A stretch of 64,000 nucleotides of DNA, taken from the NCBI GenBank assembly GCA_020809705.1, contig CP085825.1, forward strand, positions 5,208,001-5,272,000, written 5' to 3'. Below, in pieces: positions 47,301 to 58,051 of the stretch. Position numbers and translations under genes: made by a program. Numbering within the stretch: position 1 is the first letter of the stretch; the number at the start of each line of letters is the position of its first letter. The notes below the pieces were generated by a model, which ran no database searches, was not told the origin of the DNA, and was given only the letters and a program-made list of their open reading frames with translations. The stretch is from Calonectria ilicicola (lineage: Eukaryota > Ascomycota > Sordariomycetes > Hypocreales > Nectriaceae).

Positions 47301-47861
47301 GATTTTCTTGCCATTAAATTCTGGTTCATCTTATTTGGACTAGAGTTTAGCAGTCGTTGCTGTAGTTTATATCTGTGATGGTCGTCATCGCGGGAGCGAA
47401 GATTGGAGTGAGCATACTCCCCCATCCTCGAGGAAGAACTACTTGCTGTGTCACCACTGAAGAAGCAACCATGGCACCTGTGGCATCATACTAAAGTTGA
47501 AATTTCCTACTATGTATATCTCGTGGCCACAATCATGAATGAGTCTCATGTGTATGACGTTTCATTTTCCCTTCTGCATAAGTTAACCAATAGACGGGGA
47601 GTCTGTTTTTCATGTATAAGTAATGAATAAGCTGAAGAGGTTTGAACTTGTCACAACTAATGGGGGAGCATATCTGTGAGATAATAACACAAAGGCCTAG
47701 GAATTCAACTGTCATTTCTCTTTGAGTGAGAGGTGGATATATGTAATATTGGAGATGAATAGAATACTCGGAAGTGCGGAGTATTGAGAGCATTTCTATT
47801 GCAAATAGGAGGGCTAGTCTTGGAATAGGCACCGCCTATGTGCTAAGGATTAAACAGACAG
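44336..47861. other. Intergenic region upstream of the CBM48 gene
   Basis: This 3.5-kb spacer holds the CBM48 promoter on its left and the 3' end of the secreted-protein gene on its right. The left part (44.4-46 kb) has ordinary composition, and the right part (about 46.3-47.9 kb) is AT-richer. A GGGA microsatellite lies at 46676-46694. Open frames are short and without motifs. Confidence 0.5.
46676..46694 (+). repeat. (GGGA)n microsatellite
   Basis: Four to five GGGA units in tandem. It is intergenic. Confidence 0.8.
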
Positions 47862-48685
47862 CTATAGCTCTTCCTTGAACCCCGTTTCCTTCGCTTCATC
47901 TTGGGGCCTCCTTTTCTTCACGGATTGGACATCAATGATGAACCGCATCTTGTCGCCTTCGGGATATGTGGGTTCCACCCAGGCCACAACGCCACCATCT
48001 GTTGGCTCAGACTTGTAATTGTCCAGATCCAAGAGAATATCTATGGACAATTAGCGATAATCTGGTTCCATAAAATTTATTTGAGGTAGGAGGACATACC
48101 TTTGCACTGGCTTGCCTCAGCAGCCCATAAGGGAAGAATGCCATAGAGAGCCCCTGGGGAAAATATGGCTACCTTCTGCTTATCCTTTGATCGATCTATC
48201 TTATCGGCAATTGGAAACTCGACGACTGATTCCAGTTCGTCTTCATCTTGCTTGGGCTTCTCAAAAACGGCGAACAGAGCCTTGCCTTTACCATCTGTCC
48301 TTTCCTCGTCCTCAATCCATTGACGAACGTGGAGAGGAATTTTATCATACTCCATTAACAACAATGTGCGGTCGTGAAGGTGGCGGTCAATCCCTGTCCA
48401 TCCGCCAGGGTACTCTCTCCCAGAAAATACTTTCTTCAGGCCTTGAGCCCATGTCTTCAGCCCCTGAGGGAAAGTATGGGCCAAGTCATGAAGAGTATAC
48501 TCAAGTGCGTCAAAGCTGGCTCTAGTCTCACAGCTAGGATTAAATGATCCGATGACATCTGAGCCGAACGGATCTTTCCATTCAAATCCCTGAACTTTAT
48601 CAGGTCGAACTGAGTTTTTATAAGAGAACGCATTGGTTGAACCGGCTGCCATTGCGGCCAGAATTGCAATTGCATTAGACTTCAT
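47862..48685 (-). CDS. Small secretory-pathway protein with signal peptide and KEEL C-terminus, function unknown
   Basis: Gene model: complement(join(47862..48040, 48100..48685)), 254 aa, with one 59-nt intron. The N-terminus MKSNAIAILAAMAAGSTNAF is a clear signal peptide with an A-x-A-like cleavage region near residue 19. The mature part is hydrophilic, with few Cys (about two), an acidic middle (DEDELESVVEF) and a basic KKRRP stretch near the end. The last four residues, KEEL, fit the ER-retrieval pattern [KRHQSA][DENQ]EL. I recognise no domain family. A secreted effector or a resident ER protein are the two obvious readings, and the C-terminus favours the second. The donor/acceptor pair fits phase 1. 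The gene sits in the AT-richest part of the window and is divergent from the GH114 gene. Confidence 0.75.
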
Positions 48686-49846
48686 GTTTGAGTTGAGTTA
48701 CAGTTTCTCAATTGACAAGAAATGGCTGGATAGCAGACTGGTAGCAAGTGATACATAGCAATTATTACAACATCTTATACTGCGAAATAGCCAAATAATT
48801 GATGAATTGTTTGAAGCCAGGCTGTCCATAAGCCATCTACGTTGTTCTTCCTTCGGACGGTTGTAGGCCGAATTTCCTTTTTGGGGGGTCCATGAGGGAT
48901 GGTTGTCTAAATTCGCTAAGGTGAGGAGGAGGTGGAGGTGGTTGACAACTTGGGAAGTTTTGGTTTTATTTTTCAGGCGACTCATGGCCTAGAAGAAACA
49001 TGACATCACTTTCTCTCTACAATTGGACTTTTTGTCGCGCTGTCAGAGGCGCAGCTTCATGGTCCGGCTGTGGACGAGGCTATTTGCGGGTTAGGTAGTG
49101 TAATGGATTCAGATCTAGCTGTTAGCTGAGGCTAGCGTGCTGTCACGGGGAGCACAGGACGAGGACGGCAGTGTGGTTGAAGCGAACATTTGTCATGGCA
49201 GCGGCGGTCTGCCGGGGTAGTGTCTGGGCGAGGGGTTTGGATCGGATCGGAGAGAGGCAGCCCAGGGACCGGTGCTATTCCCGACAAAGTCAAGCCTTGG
49301 CTGATTCGATCTCGGTCGAGGCGCATTTTAGAGACGGCAGGCTTGAAATGGCAGGTGGTGTCAGGAATAGACGACAGAGGGCATGTCTGTGCCGGAATTC
49401 CGGGCCGGGAGCGATGGATGGAGAGTGCTTGGATGAGCATTTGATTTTTTGTGGTGCAATCTTTGGATACGAACCCACAGCCAAGGTTTTTGTGTTTGAC
49501 CACGGAGCCCTGCCGAGACGGAGGCATGCTTGGCGGTAGATATTCTCATTTGCGGAATGCACGTGGTGCATGCCGCCAAGGGGCCATTTATCCCGGTATG
49601 GAGCCGGGATTTTAAGCATCGATCCAACCATGGCCCACAACTTTGTGGTTTTGTTGCTCACCAGGGGCCCAGCAATCGTGCTTGGTGTTGTCGGCTGAAA
49701 GTGGATTTGCCTTGGCACCGCATTCACCGCAAGCTTGGGCTGCGTGCCCAGACTTGATGTCGTATTGCTGCCGACATAGCCGGCTGACTCTGGGTCAACC
49801 AGTGGAGGTTGGAGCGGGAAGAGATGGGGAGAGAAAGATGGAAAGG

Positions 49847-49879
<33 letters not shown>

Positions 49880-50823
49880 AGTGACAAGCAAGACGCCGAC
49901 AACGATGGGAAAGTTGCTCTGGGGAGGGGGCCTGAAAGCGGAAGCGAGAGGCCTCATGATTGACCATGTCAAATCGCGTCCACGGCACAGGGCCTGGATC
50001 AGCTAACTTTGCAGGGCCGCGGGTGGAGCAGAGTGAGATTCACAGTAGCCGCCCGAGCAGCATGGCGATGCCAAACTCTGGGCCATTCATCACATCGGAA
50101 CAGAGCACCACCAAAACATCGCCAACGGAAGAAAACAGGCCCCTCGTTTCAACCCACATGCCATGCCAACGGGCCCACGGGGTCCACGATCTTCCTAGTC
50201 CAAAAGTGTTGGTGGACAACACTAACAAAGGACATTTTCCTCCAAGACAATCATCTACCATTTTAGGGGCGATCAACCAAGACTGTGGCTCATCCGATCG
50301 TCTTCGGACGCTCCCGAAACGGATCTCCCACTGACCCACGCTGTGCAGCAGGTGAGAGTTCTAGACTGATTCTCAATCACTCTCTCGGCTTTACCAACCC
50401 ACCTGAAGGAGCGGCGTCTCGTCCATTTCCCTGGCCTTTGGTGAGCCGCTTTGCCAAGCGCATTACGCCCTGCAGGGCTAGCCTCGACTGCACAATCCCC
50501 ACTTGATTCAGCTGCTGCGCCGCCGTGCCCTCCATTTTTGTCCCGAATGCAAGAGGCTCCTTCTCTGGGGGCCGAGATGTGGGCGCTGCACTGAGGGTTT
50601 CACCCAAGGGTGCAACTCTGTTTTTATTATACCCAGCTTTCCCTGCCCAGCAGTCCCATTAAAGTCGATCACCCTCTCGACTTCCTTGCCTGTCCGAATC
50701 CATCCTCACTTCTCCATATTTTTCCTTCGTCATTCATTCATTCGTTTTATTCAGTACGCGTATTCCGACCTTCATCGCCTATTTCCCATACATCCGCTCT
50801 TTTGAAAACCAGTCTTGAACAGT
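48686..50823. other. Divergent spacer between the KEEL protein and GH114 genes
   Basis: This 2.1-kb head-to-head region should hold both promoters. Its right 300 bases contain CT-rich sequence before the ATG at 50824. A GAGTGA-type microsatellite lies at 49847-49884. The overlapping frames at 49130-50340 on both strands have no domain motifs. Confidence 0.5.
49847..49884 (+). repeat. (GAGAGT)n microsatellite
   Basis: An imperfect tandem repeat of GAGAGT/GAGTGA units over about 38 bases in intergenic DNA. Confidence 0.85.
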
Positions 50824-51974
50824 ATGAGGGGGTACGCAAATATGGAGATGACAGACGGCCCTGCCGGAGGCAGCGTGACAGACCACGCGGAGGACAAAGT
50901 TGCAAAGAAGGGACCCCTCGCGGGCATGCCCTTGTGGAAAAAGCTCACCATCGCCGGCATTGTCATCCTCGTCGTTGTTGGTTTAGCAGTTGGCCTCGGT
51001 GTTGGCCTCACCCGCAACAAGGGAGGCAGTGACGACAGCAACGACGACACCAGTGACGACGGAAGCGGAGATGACAGCAATTACACTCCTCCTTCCACCG
51101 AGAACCTGTGGATGCCCAGTGTTGGAGCTTCTTGGCAAATCATTCTCAAGTATCCCATCGTTCTCCCCGACGACGGTGCCAAGAGCTTGGAGCCTGATGT
51201 CGACATTTGGGATCTCGACCTTTACGACAACAATGCCACCACTTTCAAGTCGATTAACGATGCTGGCAAGAAGGTCATCTGCTACTTCAGTGCCGGCTCC
51301 TATGAAGACTGGCGTTCCGATGCTGGTGAATTCGAGGATGCCGACAAGGGCAAGAATCTTGATGGATGGGAGGGCGAAAAGTGGCTGAATCTCTCGAGCC
51401 CAAACGTTCACAAAATCATGAAGGAACGCATCAAGCTTGCCAGCGAAAAGGGATGTGATGCCATTGACCCCGACAATGTGGACGGATACGTAAGTCGCTC
51501 GGCTACTCAAACTCAACTCTCATATTTCGAACCTACAGCTAATGCCAAACTCACTAGGCAAATGACAATGGCCTTGGTCTCACCGCCAAAGACTCCGTCG
51601 CATACATCAAGTTTCTATCCACCGAAGCCGCCAAATACAACATGTCCACTGGGCTGAAGAATGCCGGCTCCATCATTGACACTGTTCTCGACTACGTCCA
51701 CTTTTCTGTCAACGAGCAGTGTATTCAGTACGGCGAGTGCGATACCTTCTCGACTTTCATCGGGGCCAACAAGCCCGTCTTCAACATTGAATACCCCGAC
51801 AAGGCTCCAAAGGTCTCTACCTCAGAAAAGACCACCATCTGCTCAACCTCCGGCGATGCCGCTGATAGCAACGACTTTAGCAAAGTGATCAAGAAGATGA
51901 ATCTTGACGGTTGGGTCTCATACTGCAACGAAACCCAGACATACAACACCACCACCACCAACAGCAGCTCGTAA
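50824..51974 (+). CDS. Membrane-anchored GH114 endo-alpha-1,4-polygalactosaminidase-like protein
   Basis: Gene model: join(50824..51489, 51558..51974), 360 aa, with one 68-nt phase-0 intron. A short cytosolic tail of about 40 residues is followed by one TM helix (about 41-62) with a GLAVGLGVGL signature, then a Ser/Asp/Gly-rich stalk and the GH114 barrel: SWQIILKYPI, VICYFSAGSYEDWR, the DPDNVDGY motif with the candidate acid Asp, and FNIEY with the candidate acid Glu. GH114 enzymes cleave alpha-1,4-linked galactosamine; the Aspergillus homolog Ega3 acts on the biofilm polymer galactosaminogalactan and is likewise membrane-anchored. No other galactosaminogalactan genes are beside it here. The last residues are Thr/Ser/Asn-rich. 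A type II surface enzyme is the likely product. Confidence 0.88.
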
Positions 51975-52620
51975 CGAATTAAAATTCGCCTTTTGATAAA
52001 GGAGAAGGGGTCGGAAGGGGGTTACTTGTTTTTCGTAACGGCATGTACCTCGGGAATTTGAAAACTGGCATTAGTCTGACGGCATGGCATAATTAAACTA
52101 GGGGGGAGTGGGTTGACCAGACATAATAACAGGGATGAAGAATAGTGAGATGATCCCTGAATATCGGCATTCATTATATATTGTTTGCTTTTCATATGGC
52201 GCTTAGGGAGCATGGGACGCTAGCGATGAAAGGTTTGTGGATGATTATCTTTAGCATTTATGACTGGAAGAAGCCTAGTATTACACGTTCATTAACGGCC
52301 AAAACTTTGCAATTAATAAATTTCATATTTTTCTTTTAAACTTAAATCCATTTCGCCTAATAGACTTATCGCATGATTGTCAGATTGACAGCTACCTTCC
52401 ATCATGACTTCAAGCCACGTAAAAATCGTGAGCTCCCATCCATCAAGGCAGAGTAATATTATCTCTTTCATCTTACGTATGTATCGTACAAATATCTGTA
52501 CTATCGAAGAAATAGCACCGCAATCCTTGAACTCCGTAGCTAGCAAACATTACACAACAACCATTTGGGTATACCATGGCATCACTCATCCCATTCCTCA
52601 TATCTCCAGTTATCCATCAT
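51975..52620. other. Convergent 3' region between GH114 and Zn2Cys6 genes
   Basis: These 646 AT-rich bases lie between two stop codons on opposite strands. No gene is seen. Confidence 0.55.
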
Positions 52621-55536
52621 CTAGCTGGCGGCCATGAACTTTGTTCCGTTTTCTTGCTTGAATAGCCAATCACTATTGGCGTCAACCATAAAATTGGTAA
52701 TGTTAAACTCATTCGAAACCGCCATTTCTGGTCCGCTTCCATTCGTCATTTCCATCTCTCCACCTGAAGGCGGATGGGGATTATTATTGGCATTAGAGAT
52801 ATTCTCACCACCTACCGGGAGGCGGGGAACGTTAAAAAAGTCAAATACGTCGAGGTATTCTAACTCGTTTGGAGCCGGAGTCCGAGCCGGGGTGACACTA
52901 GGTAGCCTGCTAAGCGAGGATCCTCCATGCCTTGGCTGTCGAGAGATGAGAAAGTCAAGATCGAAAGCAGTCCGCCGCATGTCAGATAAAATCTTGACTG
53001 AGCTGGGCGTCACACCATCTCCCTGGCGTTCACTATCTCGGTGCTCGTCAAGCACTCTCTGAAGTAAGTGGCAATATCTTGCCGCAACTGGCCAGTATCG
53101 CCCCATCTCCCTCAACGTCTCCACAAAGAATGATACTTGAGGGGATAGTTTGTGCTCGATAGTCGAACCGTGAACAAGAAGCAGACGAGCAGACACCCAA
53201 AGTATGAACGCAAAGGGTGGTCCCAATTTTTCCAGCATCCCATTATTCACCACAAACTCACCAAGCGCAGCCACGTTTTCAACTGCACTGTGACACCTCT
53301 GCGACGCGCTGTAGGATGGCGTAAAAATGGGCGACCGTGTCGTAGGATATGCAGCTGAAGAGTGAAGACGAATGACGGCGGTATGGTAGGTGGCATGAAG
53401 CATAACCCAAGTACAGTTGATGCTTTTACTGCCGGGATGGAAAAGCTTAGCCATGTTGCCAAACTCGCCAGGCAAACCGAACTTCCACGAAGTGAGCATG
53501 TTGTCGAGCTCCTTGTAGCGCATCTGCCACTTCTCCACATCACTCAAAGCACTGATATCAACGGGCTGCTTGAGGAATTTATGAATCTTCGACAGTATGC
53601 CCAAAATTTCGATGTAGTGCGCAAAGGCGCCTAGGTTCTCCGGATGATCTGGCTCGTGCTCCAGAGATTCGTCACGATGGTCCTCTGTTCTGAACCATCT
53701 GGTGTCTACTTTTTGGTTTTTGATCCACAAATCGTCACGGCATGGCAGAGTACGGTCGATTTCCTTGTCATCAAGTGCGAACTCAAAAGCAGTAGCCAGC
53801 GTGGCATACCTATCCAAGAGATATATCATCCAGAACAATCTTCGGCGGGCCTCTTCTTCGATAAAGTCCTTAGGTTCGGAAAGCGTAATAGCTCGGAGAG
53901 TATAGATAGACATGTAGTGAGGAGAAACAGTGGAAGATGTGCTTTCGACAGCTAGCCCGAGCTGTACAACAGAGCGAGTGATTAGAGCCATAATATTCCA
54001 ACCTGGTGGGCCGTTGCTGCTGCCACATAGATCCAGCGCAAGGATGACAAGTGCTTGCAGGGATTTGACGGACGAATTTTCCATGCCATAAAGGAGAACA
54101 CGCTCTTTCGACACTTTGTGGTAATGCGATCTCCTTTCTTCGGTCAACCTCGAGTCTGCAGAATATCGCATCGTAGTCGCAACTATGGCATGGAGCAGAA
54201 CCCTGTCTGTCTCATCAAGGGCTGAGGGGCCGAAGAGGCAGTCCAAGGTGGTCTTGCGATGAAGGATAGGGCACCAAGTATTGATGTGCTTGAAGTAGAG
54301 ATCGACAAGGGCGTACAGGAGATCATAGGGTGGCATGTCGCGATCGGGTGTCGAGGGTCCTGAACCTGATGTCATTGGCATTGTGGGGGAGTGGCTAGAA
54401 CCATAATATTCTTGCGCGGCAGCACTCGGCTGAATAGCTGCGATCTGAGAAGAAGCCGCAGCTGACATCACAGATAGAGGTTGTTGATTCTGGTACGCAT
54501 CATTGATACCAGGGGTCTGAGGAATGCCAAATTCAGGATTTTGAGAACTAGTGGCAAAGTTGGAGTTTGAAGGCTTCTGAAGGAAGAGGGCTGTATCAGC
54601 CTGTGGTGTGCGGATCGACTCTGAAGGTCGGAAGATATTGGAAGACGCGTCTCGAGGAGTGCTTCCCTGCTCGCTGGGTAGACTCGGTCCGCTGTTACGA
54701 ACGCTGGCTGCAATTCCCGAGTTGGTGTTGGCGACGAGAGTAGCCTGAAGGATCTCTGCATGGGAGCGCAAAATTTCCTCAAGCTTGTCCAACCGCTGCT
54801 CTAGCTCTCGACCATAGCCTGCGCGAAGACCAGGTTTCTTTCGCTCCTTGTATTCACAAACGGCGCCGTTACGGCTACACCAACCACATGAGGGTTGACC
54901 ACGGTCGCATTTGACCTAATACAAATAAATGGTTAGTGATACTTGTTGGAGGGGGGTAAGAAACTAGAACCAAATCACCTTTCTTTGCTTGCACAACTCA
55001 CACCTGGGAACAATACTATTAGTTTGATTCTGGGTTACAGGTTCACTTTCTATTGCAGGAAGCGACAGCTGGCGGGGCAAATTGTGTTTGATATTGTGCT
55101 TTGGATTAGGATTTATGTCGGGGTTGACGGGTTCAGACGTTGAGGGCGAGACTGGTGATTGGGGCTCGGAAGAAGCCTCAGACGGGGGCATATTGAGGAT
55201 GAAGCGAAATGAATCAAAGCAGCGGGAATAATCAATATGGTATCAAAGCAAGGGATGTAAAGCAATGATGCGCCGAAATGCAACAAGAACGGGAAGATTT
55301 GTGGAGTAGACGCGGGAACAAGGTGAAGAGTTGCAATAGAAACTTGAGGGGAAGGGGACTCACGAAACCGAAACAGGCCGCTTGCGCTTTCCATTGCGAC
55401 AGAGGGTCTCTTGGTCGCCATGGTCATCGTCATCACTGGGATTCCAGGTGACAGCCTCATCACTGTCAAGTTCGGGGCCGGACGGGCCTCTCTCTCCCGA
55501 AGGAAGGCCCGATGCCTTGCCGGCCCCGTTGATCAT
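52621..55536 (-). CDS. Zn2Cys6 transcription factor, candidate regulator of the adjacent L-rhamnose genes
   Basis: Gene model: complement(join(52621..54915, 54979..55003, 55364..55536)), 830 aa; the introns are 360 and 63 nt and the middle exon is 25 nt. The zinc cluster is Cys59, Cys62, Cys69, Cys76, Cys79 and Cys86, preceded by basic GKRKRP. It is followed by KERKKPGLRAGYG and a coiled-coil helix (LEQRLDKLEEIL). The fungal-specific domain spans about 250-500 (LVDLYFKHINTWCPILHR, RRRLFWMIYLLDRY). The C-terminus is Asn/Gly-rich with an acidic end. The start at 55536 (MINGAG) depends on the long first intron, whose donor is a perfect GTGAGT. An alternative start at 55191 reads in frame into the cluster without that splice. 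A role in L-rhamnose control is inferred from position only. Confidence 0.82.
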
Positions 55537-58051
55537 GGCGAGAGCAGGCAATGCGACTGGGGATGAAACGACAGGAAGGGGACCAGATGCAGCTGGCCCT
55601 AACTTCCTCGCCTATCGAGTGGACAAGACGGCTCTGGGGCCGCTGGGCCGTTGGTGAGGGGTCCGCGTATGTCGGCGAGATGAAGCAGCGAGGTTGCGAG
55701 AGTATCGCATAGGCGGGCGAGCGAGCAGTGGAGGGAAGACCAACAGAGTGTCGCAGGGCAAGAATGCGACACGCAGCGACGCGGCGATGCAGGGAAACGT
55801 CAGGGAGCGACCTCGCTGATCCGGGATAATGGACCGCGGGAAAGGGAACAAAGAACCCCGAGGCGGAGCTATAATAGAGCTTTGGGGCTTTAGAGCCAGA
55901 GAGTAAACTGAAGTAGCCAAAAGACGATGGAAGGATGGGGTAATGGATGCTGAGAGGGAGGGGAAGTGATCAGGTGGCCCATATGCTCCCGTACTTTGCA
56001 GGTACCCTTTTTTGCATCTGCCTCAACCACGTCTGTTATTATTCAATACCTAGGTAGCAGAGACGACTGGTTTCTTTGCCTGTTTTTTTTTTTTGGCCTG
56101 CTGTGCTTGCTCACCTACCAAGGTAGACAGCGACCTACCCCAGCAGCCATGAGCATGTTCCACTTGATGGGTGCCTCGGACAGAAGGGCCAGGCTATGCA
56201 AGACAGGATTGGCTGGACGCCTGGTCTTGGAGCTGGGGTTCGGCCGAGGTGGGCGGGGAGTGGGGTGAATTCCTTGCTCGGACCAAGGGCACGGCACAAG
56301 GAAAGGAGCAAAGGGGAGAATAAATAGCCGGACAAAGGTGTCGTGTTCTTACGGAGAGTATTGGGAGTTAACTAGCCTGCAATTAGATGGCAGTGATAAT
56401 GCTAATGTAACCACGAAGGCTGGCTCAGAAGCCCTCCATTCCCTCTGCCTGCCTTTGACCGTCAAAGGTTGCTCAGCTCAGACGACAGCGACGGTGAATG
56501 AAAGAGATGCAGAAGGGTCACGCACCCATTGCCCATCCATGTCATGACATGGTACGTTTTAGGATGGACTTGGGGGGAGCCTTTCCTCTTGCATGGGGTG
56601 GGAGCGGGGAGCGGGGAAGGCTAGGGCTGTTGTGATTGGGGGAGATGGCCAGCCTCGATGGGCTTGGAGAGTCGTTTCTCGTTTGAGTGTTGTAGCCAAG
56701 TTGAATGGGCTGATGCAATCAAAGAAGGCGTTTCGTGCCCTCATGCCATTTCACCTCTTGCTTAATTTCCCATCCTTCCCTTCTTCCTCTGGCTCCGGAG
56801 CGCCGGGATTGGCAGTCAACCAACCCTAACTAGCCAGAACTTGAGCCGAGCAAAATGTCAGTGCTGTTGCCGATGTGGAGAAGTGCAGACAACATTGCCA
56901 GAGGAGACAGCCGGGATTCCGCCACCACCCAACTTTGCTCGCATCTGTGCCTTGTCGAACTTCTCCACCGCCAACTTTTAGGTTGGGCTCTGAAGGTGGC
57001 TAACCGGGCAAAACTTCCTCTCTCGACCAACTCGCAACAAAAGGTGGAGGAACGCCCAAAGTGAAAATGGAGGCAAGCTGGGGGTGTGAATGTTACTGTG
57101 ATCACAACTTGCTCTGGCCAAAGAGAGAAACTGACAGGGCGTCGCCTCGCTTATTATAACTGCCTGTTATTTGATTGTGTACCCCCAGATCTTCTCCCTC
57201 CCCCATCGAGTCGAATCTCCCCCATTCTTACACCCCGCAATCCAACAGCACTCAATCTCCTCCCCAAGATCTTGGCCCCTCGTTCAATAGGTCAATCCAA
57301 CACCTCCAATAACCCGCTCCCTTTGTTAGTATCCATTGTGGGAGGCTCGGTCGACCTCATCCGAACTCGAACCCCCACAGCTCACGCGGTGTAACCGTTC
57401 AAAAATCTGGCCCCAAATTGGACTCTGCGCCCTGATCTTCTCTTCCCAATCCACTCCCCCGGCTTCTTGCCCGACACGATGTGTTTCGCGTCTCCACTCC
57501 AAGTAAACAGACGTCCCCTTTCCCGATCAATCATGATCGCAGCCAGGTACGCCACTCCAGCCAACGACGTGTGACCGGTCCCACGTCGCATCTCATCCAT
57601 CGCCGGTGCTGGGACGGAGAGGCCCTGACCCCTCGTTGTGGATCCCGGTCCGGTTGGAGAAGAGCCGTAAAAGTCGTTTCGTTCGGGCTATCTCACACCG
57701 ACAACAGTCTGGTCGGGAATGCCGGTCCAGATCCCCCCACTGTAGCCATTGGATCTTCTCTCTGAGGCGCTGAGCACCTACCTGATCACGAGCAGATTAA
57801 TACCTGCCGGCGTGGTCATGAATTTATCCATCCATCCATCTTATTCCTCCGTTCCAAAAACCTTGTCCCTCTGGCTAAATCCAGACTCTCCCTCCACCAC
57901 CACCGCCTTCACGAGTTCTTACGCCATCGATAAGTCCGACTTCGACCCCAACTTCATCTGACGCAGACTTTCAAAAATTTTCTCCTCTTCTACCCTCGAA
58001 ACCAACCCAATTCGGCTCGAGAAAAAAAAAAAGAAGAGAAGATCCTCCATC
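55537..58051. other. Divergent promoter region between the Zn2Cys6 factor and LRA3
   Basis: This 2.5-kb head-to-head spacer is likely to control both the regulator and LRA3. Open frames within it are short and without motifs. A CGG-N10-CCG inverted repeat lies at 57348-57363. Pyrimidine-rich sequence precedes the LRA3 start. Confidence 0.55.
57348..57363. promoter_or_regulatory. CGG-N10-CCG inverted triplet, possible Zn2Cys6 site
   Basis: CGG at 57348-57350 and CCG at 57361-57363 with ten bases between, about 690 bases upstream of the LRA3 ATG. Inverted CGG triplets with fixed spacing are the usual targets of dimeric Zn2Cys6 proteins. A single hit of this kind is expected by chance in a few kb, so this is only a candidate. 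Confidence 0.25.

Noticed and set aside
49290..49988. 232-codon minus-strand frame with an HSHSHS run
   Set aside because: The run is the translation of the GAGAGT microsatellite and the rest lacks any domain.
53362..53955. Plus-strand frames antisense to the Zn2Cys6 factor
   Set aside because: They lie wholly opposite a well-supported coding exon and have no domain of their own.
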